Source of the DNA: Candidatus Sphingobacterium stercorigallinarum | GTDB lineage: Bacteria; Bacteroidota; Bacteroidia; Sphingobacteriales; Sphingobacteriaceae | Direction of reading: 5' to 3' | NCBI GenBank assembly: GCA_019115805.1 | Contig: DXCW01000154.1 | Location: forward strand, 1-32,647 | Length of the DNA stretch: 32,647 nucleotides | Shown: positions 8,081 to 16,904 of the stretch, piece by piece | Layout: every line of letters starts with the position of its first letter | How positions within the stretch are numbered: position 1 is the stretch's first letter | Position numbers and translations under genes: made by a program | Notes under the pieces: generated by a model | Told to the model about the DNA's origin: nothing | The model's database searches: none | What the model saw: the letters and a program-made list of their open reading frames with translations, nothing else

Positions 8081-8887
8081 TTACCATTGCGGAAGAAACA
8101 ACTCGCCATATGGCTCCAAAGAAGTCCAGTCTTTCTCCAGACTATCGAAAATGCCATAGACAGCGGAACCCGATCCGCTCATCGAGGCATAATGGGCACC
8201 CATTTCATAAAATCTGTTCTTTAACTCGGATAATTGCGGGTGCCTGCTGAATATAGAGTTCTCGAAATCATTTTTAATGATGTATTTCCATTGTTGAATC
8301 GGCATTGCAATCGCCTTTCTTAAATCCAAATCTGAAGGTTTGGGCTGAACATCAGCATAGGCTTCGGCCGTGGAAATAAACACATCGGGTTTCACCACAA
8401 CAATATGGTACGCATCTAAATCAACAGCCAGCGGCGTTAGCTCCGTACCAATACCTTCGGCATACATCGGTTGGTCGTATAGGAAGAATGGACAGTCAGC
8501 ACCAAGTCTTGCTGCGTAATTGGCTAATTTTTGTGCGGGCAGCTTTAAATCGAACACCTCATTCAATAAACGAAGAGTGGCTGCCGCATCTGATGAACCT
8601 CCCCCCAATCCTGCGCCCACAGGAATTCTTTTAAGTAAACGGATTTCTGCCGACGGTAACCCTTCATGCTCAGCGAGTAATTGATACGCTTTGACACATA
8701 AATTACTACTATCGACGGGCAAAGTAGATCCTACCACTTCAAAAAAGTGCTTTTGAGCGGGTAACACCTCCACCGCGTCATATAATCGGATGGGATAAAA
8801 CACCGTTTCCAGCTCATGATAACCATCACTCCGTTTACGGGTTATATGTAATCCTATATTTATTTTAGCGTGTGCAAACTCGAGCAT
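8081..8887 (-). CDS. ispE: 4-diphosphocytidyl-2-C-methyl-D-erythritol kinase
   Basis: This 268-residue GHMP kinase of the MEP isoprenoid pathway phosphorylates the 2-hydroxyl of CDP-methylerythritol. The active-site Lys8 lies in AHAKINIGL. The ATP loop is PVGAGLGGGSSDAAAT (89-104), and the catalytic Asp130 is in RLGADCPFF. The C-terminal GHMP motif MSGSGSAVYGIF is complete. Length is slightly short of the E. coli enzyme but usual for Bacteroidota. It is convergent with the ATP-cone nuclease gene, with 4 bp between stop codons, and divergent from the sensor gene at 9035. It appears to be transcribed alone. Confidence 0.96.
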   Translation of the reverse strand: MLEFAHAKINIGLHITRKRSDGYHELETVFYPIRLYDAVEVLPAQKHFFEVVGSTLPVDSSNLCVKAYQLLAEHEGLPSAEIRLLKRIPVGAGLGGGSSDAAATLRLLNEVFDLKLPAQKLANYAARLGADCPFFLYDQPMYAEGIGTELTPLAVDLDAYHIVVVKPDVFISTAEAYADVQPKPSDLDLRKAIAMPIQQWKYIIKNDFENSIFSRHPQLSELKNRFYEMGAHYASMSGSGSAVYGIFDSLEKDWTSLEPYGELFLPQW

Positions 8888-9010
8888 AAAACGATTTTCA
8901 GTTTACTTAGAGTACTTTAAACAGAAGACTAAGTTAAATAAAATTACAACACCAGCGCTTATTTCCTTTCCTAAACCTAAGGAAATTCACCTTCATCAAC
9001 TGGCTTTTAG

Positions 9011-9018
9011 TATCTTTG
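9011..9018 (+). promoter_or_regulatory. Candidate -7 box for the PUL sensor gene
   Basis: TATCTTTG matches TAnnTTTG 16 bp before the start codon at 9035, implying a very short leader. No good -33 element was seen. Confidence 0.4.
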
Positions 9019-9034
9019 AGACAACACAAGTTGT

Positions 9035-11890
9035 ATGGGTTTAAGATCGCTTTTATTTTTATCGGTTTTACTTCTTTCGCTCCAACAGCTCATTGGACAA
9101 ACCATTCCCAGTATAGGGTCACCTTTTGTACAACAATACCACAAAGCTGCCTATCGTGCTGGAAATCAGAATTGGGGAATGGCCGTCGGGAATGATGGAA
9201 TGATTTACGCCGCCAATACCGAAGGACTATTGGTGTACGATGGCCAGGAATGGCAGTTGTATCGTATGAAAAACCACGCTCGTCTTCGCAGCGTAACTGT
9301 AGATTCCACGGGACGTATTCTAGTAGGTGGCGCCGGTGAATTCGGCTATTGGACACGGGAAGCGTTAGGGGAAATGCGCTATACCAGCCTCAGTCCACTG
9401 GTTAGTGATCAACAATCGCTGAAGAATGACGAGATCTGGCGCATATTTATTGACGATGAAGATATTTATTTTCACACCTTCTCGAAAAGCTACCGATACC
9501 GTGATAATGAAATTCAAACGGTCACTGCGGCTGGTGAACCTTTCTTATTCGGACACCGTGTGCACGGAAAACTATTTTTCGAACAACTCCCCTCAGGTCT
9601 ACATCAACTCACTGAAGATCAACTCTCTCGCGTCTCGGGCGCCGACCAGCTTAAAGAGACCAATGTCTTATGCATGCTCCCATTACCTGACGAGGAGATC
9701 TTAATTGGCACCTCAACCCGGGGGCTATTTAAGATGAATCGCCAAGGTCAAATCAGCGTTTGGGAAAATCAAGCACAAGATTTTTTAAAGAAACATCAAT
9801 TAAATGCAGGCCTCAAATTGCCAGGTGGGCAGTTCGCCTTTGGCACGATTCAGAACGGTGTGATCATCATAAACACGCAGGGCCAGATCGTTCAACATAT
9901 TGGAAAACACAACGGTCTGCAGAACAACACGGTTTTAGCGATGACGCTGGATCATCAACACAATTTGTGGCTGGGCTTGGATAACGGTATCGATCGGATA
10001 GACATCAACAGCTCTCTCTATTATTATACGGACCTAGGAGGCAACATCGGCACGGTCTACACTTCGATCATCCATCGTGATCACATCTACTTAGGCACCA
10101 ACCAAGGGCTATTCGTCAGTCCATGGTATGGCACTCGTCCCTATCAATCCTTGAATTTCAGCATTGTCCCCGATTCTCATGGACAGGTCTGGCAATTGAA
10201 TGAGATTAACGGCCAGTTGATTGTGGGACACAATCAGGGAACATCCATACTTGAGAACGGTGCCCTTAGACCGGTGTCTGAAGTGACTGGAGCATGGAGC
10301 TCTATCCCGATTATAAACAGCCCCTACAGCTTACAAGCAAACTACACGGGTGTTGCATTGATCGAAAACGGACCTCCACTGCGTCTTCTAGAGCAGTTTA
10401 CTTATAAAAAAGTGCCCATTAGAGGGTTAGTTCAACGCGGTCCGAGAGAGTTTTGGCTACACAACGAGCAGCACGTCTATAGTTTTCGCTTAAACAATAG
10501 TTACCGAGTGGCTACCGAATTCCGTCCAGAGAGCAAAGGCCTGCCTGAACAGGCCAGAATACATGGCGCCTATAACTTAACGGGGCAAATCGTCTTTGCC
10601 ACCGACTCTGGATTTTATCTATTCGACACCATCCTTGGCGCTTTCAAACGCTATGACGAACTGAATGCGCAATTGGGAAGTTTCCACAATGCAAACCAAG
10701 TCATTCCCATTAACGACAAGGAATATTGGCTCATTCGCAACTCACACATTGCCCATGTCAATTTTGCGAGCCAAGGCGAAACACAAATAGATTCTTCTTC
10801 CTGGAATTCGCTACGCGATCGCATGATGAATGGTTATGAAAACATCCTAAAAGTAAATCCTGACCTATTCCTGATTGGACTGGATAACGGTTTTGCACTA
10901 TACTTTGCAAATGCGCAGGCCAAGACCAGTATACCGCAACCTGAAATTACACGCGTTTGGAACACGACAAATGAACTGTTCCCGATGTATGGAACACTTA
11001 AAATTCCAAATCACCAAAACAATATTCGCATCACGTTTGCCTCCCCCTGGTATTCCTCCGCTCCCTTACAATATCAGTATTATCTGGAGGGCTATACCGA
11101 AAAATGGTCCGATTGGGAAGAAACTGCGTTTAAAGAGTTTACCAACCTTCCATTTGGAGATTATAGCTTCCACGTGCGAGCGCTCAGCCCCGACGGCGTT
11201 CGGTCTGAGATCACTACCGTATCCTTTACCGTTCGCCCGCCATGGTATTTATCTTGGCCGGCCCTCACAATCTACGCTATCCTCGCCGTTATCACCTACC
11301 TCATTAGTAGGCGTATCTATCGACGCCGTCTGCTAAACCATCAGCGTAAAATACAAAAGCGTTTGCTACGTCAACAGGAAGAAAAACTGGCTCAAGAGGC
11401 AGCCGCTAATGAAAAGAAGCTGATATCCCTACAAAACAAACAACTGCAACAGGAGCTTGAAAACAAAAATCGTGAATTGGCCAATGCAGCGATGAATATC
11501 GTATATAAAAATGAAATGCTAAACAACCTCCATCATGAGCTGACACACCTCCACGATTCCAGCGGGAAACCACTAAGTTCCGAACAACTTAGAAAAATTG
11601 GGAAACTTATCGATCAAGCCCACAGCGACGACCGTGATTGGGATCTTTTTGAGAAGAGCTTCAATGGCGCCCATGAAAATTTCTTTAAAAAATTGAAAGC
11701 GGACTACCCCGCATTGGTACCCAACGATTTAAAATTGTGCGCATACCTCCGCCTAAACATGTCCAGTAAAGAGATTGCATCCCTGCTAAACATCAGTACA
11801 CGAGGAGTGGAAATACGACGGTATCGCCTCCGGAAAAAACTCGAACTCCCGACCGAAAAAAACCTCGCTGAATTCTTATTGGAATTTTGA
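9035..11890 (+). CDS. Membrane-spanning propeller/Y_Y_Y sensor with LuxR-type HTH
   Basis: This 951-residue one-component regulator probably senses a glycan in the periplasm and binds DNA in the cytoplasm. A signal peptide (1-22) is followed by a large beta-propeller region with repeats such as GNDGMIYAANTEGLLVYDG and HNLWLGLDNGIDRI. A Y_Y_Y Ig-like domain (about 660-735) contains YQYYLEGYTEKWSDW. One membrane helix (about 738-760) leads into a charged coiled coil (about 770-840) and a C-terminal LuxR/GerE-like HTH (MSSKEIASLLNISTRGVEIRRYRLRKKL). No histidine kinase or receiver domain is present, so it is not a hybrid two-component system; the layout recalls SusR-type regulators. It stands directly before susC/susD and is their likely activator (inference from position). 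Confidence 0.92.
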   Translation: MGLRSLLFLSVLLLSLQQLIGQTIPSIGSPFVQQYHKAAYRAGNQNWGMAVGNDGMIYAANTEGLLVYDGQEWQLYRMKNHARLRSVTVDSTGRILVGGAGEFGYWTREALGEMRYTSLSPLVSDQQSLKNDEIWRIFIDDEDIYFHTFSKSYRYRDNEIQTVTAAGEPFLFGHRVHGKLFFEQLPSGLHQLTEDQLSRVSGADQLKETNVLCMLPLPDEEILIGTSTRGLFKMNRQGQISVWENQAQDFLKKHQLNAGLKLPGGQFAFGTIQNGVIIINTQGQIVQHIGKHNGLQNNTVLAMTLDHQHNLWLGLDNGIDRIDINSSLYYYTDLGGNIGTVYTSIIHRDHIYLGTNQGLFVSPWYGTRPYQSLNFSIVPDSHGQVWQLNEINGQLIVGHNQGTSILENGALRPVSEVTGAWSSIPIINSPYSLQANYTGVALIENGPPLRLLEQFTYKKVPIRGLVQRGPREFWLHNEQHVYSFRLNNSYRVATEFRPESKGLPEQARIHGAYNLTGQIVFATDSGFYLFDTILGAFKRYDELNAQLGSFHNANQVIPINDKEYWLIRNSHIAHVNFASQGETQIDSSSWNSLRDRMMNGYENILKVNPDLFLIGLDNGFALYFANAQAKTSIPQPEITRVWNTTNELFPMYGTLKIPNHQNNIRITFASPWYSSAPLQYQYYLEGYTEKWSDWEETAFKEFTNLPFGDYSFHVRALSPDGVRSEITTVSFTVRPPWYLSWPALTIYAILAVITYLISRRIYRRRLLNHQRKIQKRLLRQQEEKLAQEAAANEKKLISLQNKQLQQELENKNRELANAAMNIVYKNEMLNNLHHELTHLHDSSGKPLSSEQLRKIGKLIDQAHSDDRDWDLFEKSFNGAHENFFKKLKADYPALVPNDLKLCAYLRLNMSSKEIASLLNISTRGVEIRRYRLRKKLELPTEKNLAEFLLEF

Positions 11891-12212
11891 TTGATGACGG
11901 TACCATAGCCTGATGAGCGAACACTCACTTTACGCTTCACTGATCCCATTTTCCCTGCGCGGCCGAAGCTCCTGGAGATCAAAATCAACCGGCGAAACGT
12001 ATAATTTCATTATAATTATACTCCTCTTACTACTACATCACTACATCAAAAACAAATTTAGCTATATGTGTAAAAAATACACTTACAGCCACTTTATGTA
12101 AGCAGAAAGAAAAACACAAAAACCTAACAACCAATCATTTATACACAGAATAGATTATAAATGAGAAAGTTACCCAAACCTGTAGTAGTAATGTATATTT
12201 CAAAAATTTCAC

Positions 12213-12238
12213 TTGTAAACCTATACATCACATCTTTG
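12213..12238 (+). promoter_or_regulatory. Weak candidate promoter for the susC operon
   Basis: TTG (12213-12215) and CATCTTTG (12231-12238, one mismatch to TAnnTTTG) resemble -33 and -7 elements, but the 15-bp spacer is shorter than usual. It lies about 70 bp before the susC start and right beside the inverted repeat at 12239-12258. Confidence 0.3.
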
Positions 12239-12258
12239 TTAAGTGAATAGACACTTAA
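12239..12258. repeat. Inverted repeat TTAAGTG-N6-CACTTAA, possible operator
   Basis: Two perfect 7-bp half sites are separated by AATAGA, directly after the candidate -7 box and 50 bp before the susC start. There is no T-run, so it is unlikely to be a terminator. It could be an operator for the adjacent HTH sensor or another dimeric regulator; this is inference only. Confidence 0.45.
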
Positions 12259-12308
12259 TTATTAACGATTCTTTCGATTAAATATTTACATCACAAAACC
12301 AATGTCAT

Positions 12309-15300
12309 ATGAGGAATTTATTTACACTCGCTCTTGCTTCGTTATTCAGCATCTCGCTGATATACGGACAAAGCAAGACCGTGACCGGATCTGTCAAAGA
12401 CAGTCAAACTCTGCTCGCTCTGCCGGGAGTCTCGGTCACCATTAGCGGTAAGGCTGGAGGTACACAAACAGACGAGGCCGGCCGTTTCACCGTTGAAGCC
12501 GCTCCGACTGATTCACTGATTTTCTCATTTGTGGGTTACCAAAGACAAACCCGAGCGGTGGGTAGCGATAGCGAAGTCAACGTTTTTCTAGATGACCAGA
12601 ATCAGGCACTGGAAGAGGTTGTGGTCGTTGGATATGGGACGGTAAGAAAAGTGGACCTGACGGGCTCTATCGGAAGCGTCAAGTCTGATGAGATTGTCAA
12701 GCAACCAGCGATGTCTGCTATGCAGTCGGTACAGGGAAAAGTAGCCGGGCTTAACATTACCGCATCAGAGGCACCCGGTTCTACCCCCCAAGTGCTAGTA
12801 CGGGGTCTGGGTACCGCTTTAGGTGGCAGAGACCCCTTGTATATTGTCGACGGTTTCCCTACCGATAATTTGAACAGTATAAATCCTTCTGACATTGAGT
12901 CAATCGATGTGCTGAAAGACGCCTCGTCAGCTTCAATCTATGGTGTGCGGGCCGCCAATGGTGTCATCATGGTGACCACCAAGAAGGGACGTGCCGGCTC
13001 GGTGAAAATCGGCTATGAGAGTTACGTTGGAATGAAAAACATGTTGAATAAAGTCAAGATGGCCGACGCTTCACAATACGTCAATTATTATAACGAAAAC
13101 ATACAAGGTATTGGTCAGGGCACGCAGCTTGCTGGTGACCAACGACACAACACCGATTGGTTCAACGAACTTCTGGGAACAGGTACCGTGTACAACAATT
13201 CGGTCAACCTATCCGGAGGCTCGGAGATTGTCGATTACTATGTCAGTGCGACTAATTTCACGGAGAATGGCTTATTAGATGGCTCCCGATTTGTGAGAAA
13301 CACCATTCGCAATAACAACACCTATAAATTCTTAGATAGCAGGCTAAAGTTTATGCAAAACTTAAACCTTAGCTTCAATAACTCTACCCCAAAACCTTAC
13401 GGATCATTCAATGAGGCGTACCGCCAAACTCCATTGGCTCCCGTATTGTTTGATAATGGTCGCTACGGTACCTCGATCTATAATACGACCACGGGTATGG
13501 CAGGTTATGAATTTGGACAAAACGAAGGAACGGGAAACCTAAATTCAATTGGTAACCCCGTGTACTCTGTATTGCGGAACAACGAACGCAGACAGTCCAC
13601 ACGCATCCAAGGGGGCATAGAAGGTGAATTTCAAATCACGGATTATTTAAAAGTCAACTCGCGTATTGGTGGAACCAAAGTATACGAGAACGGACGGGTA
13701 TTTACGGACATCCGTGACGCCTGGTTAAACGGCAATCCCTTGCGTACCAATGCAGAGTTCGATAAGCTTAAGAACGACAATCCAAACGTAACGGGTTATG
13801 CCGATAACAGTTTAATGTACTCCAAGACAGAGAACTTCCGCTGGCAATGGGAATCATTTTTGACATTCGACAAAAACTTCAACGGTCATCATGTCAATGC
13901 TGTAGTTGGTTTCTCCAGAGATAAAACAGGAATTTCCAATACCATTTCTGGAACTGGCTACGACGTGCTTCCACAAGAACAATACTGGAACATTGATTTA
14001 GCTTCATTAGACTATAACAAAGTATTGAATCAAAAATTCTTTACACCGACCGCTTTAGCGTCCTATTTTGGACGCGTACAGTACAACTACAACAGTACGT
14101 ACTACGCCACAGCGACTTTCAGGAGAGACGGGTCTAGTGTGTTCAAAAGTACCGGAAACTACTTCGATAACTTCCCATCCTTCGGGCTGGGATGGACCGT
14201 CACCAATGAGGAATTTATGAGTGACTTTACCGCGCTTAACTTCTTAAAACTCCGGGCAAACTGGGGCGTGCTGGGTAACCAAGATATTCCTTTGAACGTA
14301 TCACAAATTCTAAGTGCTGACGGCAGTTCCAACTACAATTACATCTTCGGCCCCGGACAAAACCTCGTCCTAGGAGCCGCGTTTGGAAGCCCAGCGTTGC
14401 CTGTGTTTTGGGAACGGACCGAGGAGACTGGATTCGGATTGGATTTCGAAATGTTTGATCGTAAACTTTCCGGATCGATAGACTACTACAACAAACTGAA
14501 CACCAATGTCATTATGAATGTACAACCGGTGCTCAATTCGGCCTATTCTACCAATTTCTTTGATCACGGTGGAAAGGTTAGAAATAACGGTATCGAAGTC
14601 GTCTTAAACTGGCGAAACGCTGTTTCGGAAGATTTCAACTACAACATCGGCGTCAACTACGCATACAACCACAACGAGCTAACCGATGTCAAGCCAGCCT
14701 ACGACGGGATGACCGGTGGTAGTCTTTCCAATGGACAAATTACCAAACGTATCATGGGTGGTCAACCGATATACGGCTGGTGGATGTGGGAAGCAGACGG
14801 TGTGTGGCAGAACAACGAAGAAATCGCGGATAATGCCGCTTACGGCTCTCCTCGCCCTGGGCATTTACGTTACAAAGACCAAAATGAAGACGGGGTGATC
14901 GATGATCGTGATAAAGTGTTTATGGGTTCGTTTATGCCGAGCTCTACCTACGGTTTTACCTTGGGGATCAACTACAAAGCGCTGGACTTCTCCATGGCAG
15001 GTTATGGGGTTGCAGGAAACAAAATCTACAATGCGTTAAAAGGGGTACGTATTGATGGAGGTGAAAACATCAGCACCGACACGTATAACAACCGTTGGAC
15101 GGGAGAAGGGTCCACCAATTTGCACCCAGGTGCCGACCGAGATTCTTACGCATCGAGTTATTATTTAGAAGCGGGTGACTACTTCCGGATCAATAACATC
15201 ACACTGGGTTATACCTTTAAACAGTTGTATTCTCCATCATCCAATATCCGACTGTATGTCACCGCTCAAAATCCATTCATGTTTACGAAGTACTCCGGTT

Positions 15301-15410
15301 TCTCACCGGAAATACCAGGGGATGGAAATCCACAGTTGACTTCAGGTATCGAGTTGTCGGCTTACCCCACCACCAGAAACTTTTTATTTGGTATTAACGT
15401 ACAGTTCTAA
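12309..15410 (+). CDS. susC: SusC/RagA-type TonB-linked outer membrane transporter
   Basis: This 1,033-residue outer-membrane protein imports oligosaccharides with its SusD partner, powered by TonB. A signal peptide (1-20, ending ...SLIYGQ) precedes a carboxypeptidase-regulatory-like domain (KTVTGSVKDSQTLLALPGVSV, about 22-95). The SusC signature EEVVVVGYGTVRKVDLTGSI leads the plug, which contains IYGVRAANGVIMVTTKKG. A long beta-barrel fills the rest and ends in the aromatic FLFGINVQF expected for a BamA-recognised last strand. Length is typical. The susD gene starts 20 bp after its stop, so the two are co-transcribed. The ligand is inferred from the downstream GH144 enzymes to be a beta-1,2-glucan. 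The gene symbol denotes family, not starch specificity. Confidence 0.97.
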   Translation: MRNLFTLALASLFSISLIYGQSKTVTGSVKDSQTLLALPGVSVTISGKAGGTQTDEAGRFTVEAAPTDSLIFSFVGYQRQTRAVGSDSEVNVFLDDQNQALEEVVVVGYGTVRKVDLTGSIGSVKSDEIVKQPAMSAMQSVQGKVAGLNITASEAPGSTPQVLVRGLGTALGGRDPLYIVDGFPTDNLNSINPSDIESIDVLKDASSASIYGVRAANGVIMVTTKKGRAGSVKIGYESYVGMKNMLNKVKMADASQYVNYYNENIQGIGQGTQLAGDQRHNTDWFNELLGTGTVYNNSVNLSGGSEIVDYYVSATNFTENGLLDGSRFVRNTIRNNNTYKFLDSRLKFMQNLNLSFNNSTPKPYGSFNEAYRQTPLAPVLFDNGRYGTSIYNTTTGMAGYEFGQNEGTGNLNSIGNPVYSVLRNNERRQSTRIQGGIEGEFQITDYLKVNSRIGGTKVYENGRVFTDIRDAWLNGNPLRTNAEFDKLKNDNPNVTGYADNSLMYSKTENFRWQWESFLTFDKNFNGHHVNAVVGFSRDKTGISNTISGTGYDVLPQEQYWNIDLASLDYNKVLNQKFFTPTALASYFGRVQYNYNSTYYATATFRRDGSSVFKSTGNYFDNFPSFGLGWTVTNEEFMSDFTALNFLKLRANWGVLGNQDIPLNVSQILSADGSSNYNYIFGPGQNLVLGAAFGSPALPVFWERTEETGFGLDFEMFDRKLSGSIDYYNKLNTNVIMNVQPVLNSAYSTNFFDHGGKVRNNGIEVVLNWRNAVSEDFNYNIGVNYAYNHNELTDVKPAYDGMTGGSLSNGQITKRIMGGQPIYGWWMWEADGVWQNNEEIADNAAYGSPRPGHLRYKDQNEDGVIDDRDKVFMGSFMPSSTYGFTLGINYKALDFSMAGYGVAGNKIYNALKGVRIDGGENISTDTYNNRWTGEGSTNLHPGADRDSYASSYYLEAGDYFRINNITLGYTFKQLYSPSSNIRLYVTAQNPFMFTKYSGFSPEIPGDGNPQLTSGIELSAYPTTRNFLFGINVQF

Positions 15411-15430
15411 ACCATTAAATCAGAACGATC

Positions 15431-16855
15431 ATGAAATTAAGAAACTTAAATATCACGCTTTTATTTGCTGCCGGCCTGCTGATGACCAGTTGTGCGGAAG
15501 ATTTTCTTGACGTGCCGTCGCAAGAAAAAGTTGAAGCCGAGCATAGTGATGAGAATTACCACCCCGAGGCATTGGTCAACGGGGTGTACGGCATGTTCAC
15601 GGACTGGAATTACGGCTTCGCCTTTCTCGGTATTACCGAGATCATATCGGATAATGCCAATAAGGGATCTTCTCCTACTGATACCGGGACGGACAAAGAC
15701 ATCTTAGATGCGCTCACCCACACCTCCACCGCTGCGTCCTTTTCCTCCATGTGGGAACACTGGTACAAGTCAATCGGACGGGCAACCGAAGCCATTACAT
15801 ACGCCGAGGGGTACGAAATGAGCGACGAAAGCTATCGCCAACGCTTAATCGCAGAAGCGCGTTTCTTGAGGGCACTGAACTACTTTTATTTGGTACGGGG
15901 TTGGGGGGATATTCCCATCCAAGAGGTTGATTTGATTCAGCGTGCGCCCGTTAATGAGGTCTACGATTATATCGAAGCCGATCTAAACTTCGCAATCGAT
16001 AACCTACCGTTAAAGTCTGCTTACGCGGCGAAAGATCTGGGACGAGCCACAAAAGGTGCAGCCCAAGCACTACTTGCTAAGGTCTTTCTCTATCAAAAAG
16101 AATGGCAGCAGGCTTACGATTTGGCCCAGGCCGTCATGACCTCGGGGGAATACGCTTTGGAGGCAGATTATGCCACCTTATGGCGGTCCAGCACCGAAAA
16201 CGGTTCGGAATCAATTTTTGAATTTCAAGCTCGCGGTGAATCCATTGCACATGGCGTTCGGCAATATTCGCAAACACAAGGGCCGCGGGGTGGAACCGCT
16301 GGAATCGGCTGGGGCTTCAACGTGCCGTCTGACAACCTACTGGAAGCATTTGAGGCAGAAAACGATGAAATTCGTCGCGATGCCACGATTATATTCAGGG
16401 GCGAAACATTATACGATGGTAGAGAGATCTTCAATACCGAAAATCCCATGTATAACGAGAAAGCCTACTCGTCGGCCAATGGCGGTGCGGATAATACCGA
16501 TAAAAACATCAGATATCTGCGTTTAGGCGAACTTTACCTTATCAAGGCTGAAGCGGCAAACGAACTCGGTAATTCCTCGGAAGCACTGAATGCCTTGAAC
16601 GCCATTCGTACGCGCGTCGAACTCCCCGAGGTTACCAGTAGTGACCAAACCGCTTTGCGTGCAGCGATTTGGAAAGAACGACGCTTAGAGTTGGCATTCG
16701 AACACGACCGATGGTTTGATTTGGTCCGCACGAAACAGGCAGAAACTGCCATGCCGGCGGCAGGGAAAAACTTTCAACAAAAACATTACTTGTTCCCGAT
16801 TCCAAACAATCAATTGATACAAACGCCAGAAATGCAGCAAAATCCAGGCTGGTAA
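15431..16855 (+). CDS. susD: SusD/RagB family glycan-binding lipoprotein
   Basis: This 474-residue surface lipoprotein forms the lid of the SusC transporter and binds the glycan. The signal peptide ends at lipobox MTSC with Cys21, followed by AEDFLDVPSQ, a classic SusD N-terminus. The TPR-like helical core includes AEARFLRALNYFYLVRGWGDIP (near 136-157, an invariant SusD block) and the C-terminal RYLRLGELYLIKAEAANELG and ERRLELAFEHDRWFDLVR. It is shorter than many SusDs (often 500-600), suggesting small loops. It sits between susC (20 bp) and the first GH144 gene (49 bp) in one operon. Confidence 0.96.
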   Translation: MKLRNLNITLLFAAGLLMTSCAEDFLDVPSQEKVEAEHSDENYHPEALVNGVYGMFTDWNYGFAFLGITEIISDNANKGSSPTDTGTDKDILDALTHTSTAASFSSMWEHWYKSIGRATEAITYAEGYEMSDESYRQRLIAEARFLRALNYFYLVRGWGDIPIQEVDLIQRAPVNEVYDYIEADLNFAIDNLPLKSAYAAKDLGRATKGAAQALLAKVFLYQKEWQQAYDLAQAVMTSGEYALEADYATLWRSSTENGSESIFEFQARGESIAHGVRQYSQTQGPRGGTAGIGWGFNVPSDNLLEAFEAENDEIRRDATIIFRGETLYDGREIFNTENPMYNEKAYSSANGGADNTDKNIRYLRLGELYLIKAEAANELGNSSEALNALNAIRTRVELPEVTSSDQTALRAAIWKERRLELAFEHDRWFDLVRTKQAETAMPAAGKNFQQKHYLFPIPNNQLIQTPEMQQNPGW

Positions 16856-16904
16856 ACACCGATTTGCAGCAGCATACGCACGCGGGATAAAAAACGTAGA
16901 ACCT

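Larger units (their letters stand above)
11891..12308. other. 418-bp control region between sensor gene and susC
   Basis: This AT-rich stretch contains no convincing gene. A 62-codon open frame (11913-12101) begins just after the sensor's stop, is low complexity in its second half, and is dismissed. The right-hand part holds the candidate susC promoter and an inverted repeat, listed separately. This is where the PUL regulator would be expected to act. Confidence 0.7.

Noticed and set aside
11913..12101. 62-codon frame in the susC control region
   Set aside because: Its second half is low-complexity Ile/Leu/His sequence from an AT-rich tract; no start signal or family match.
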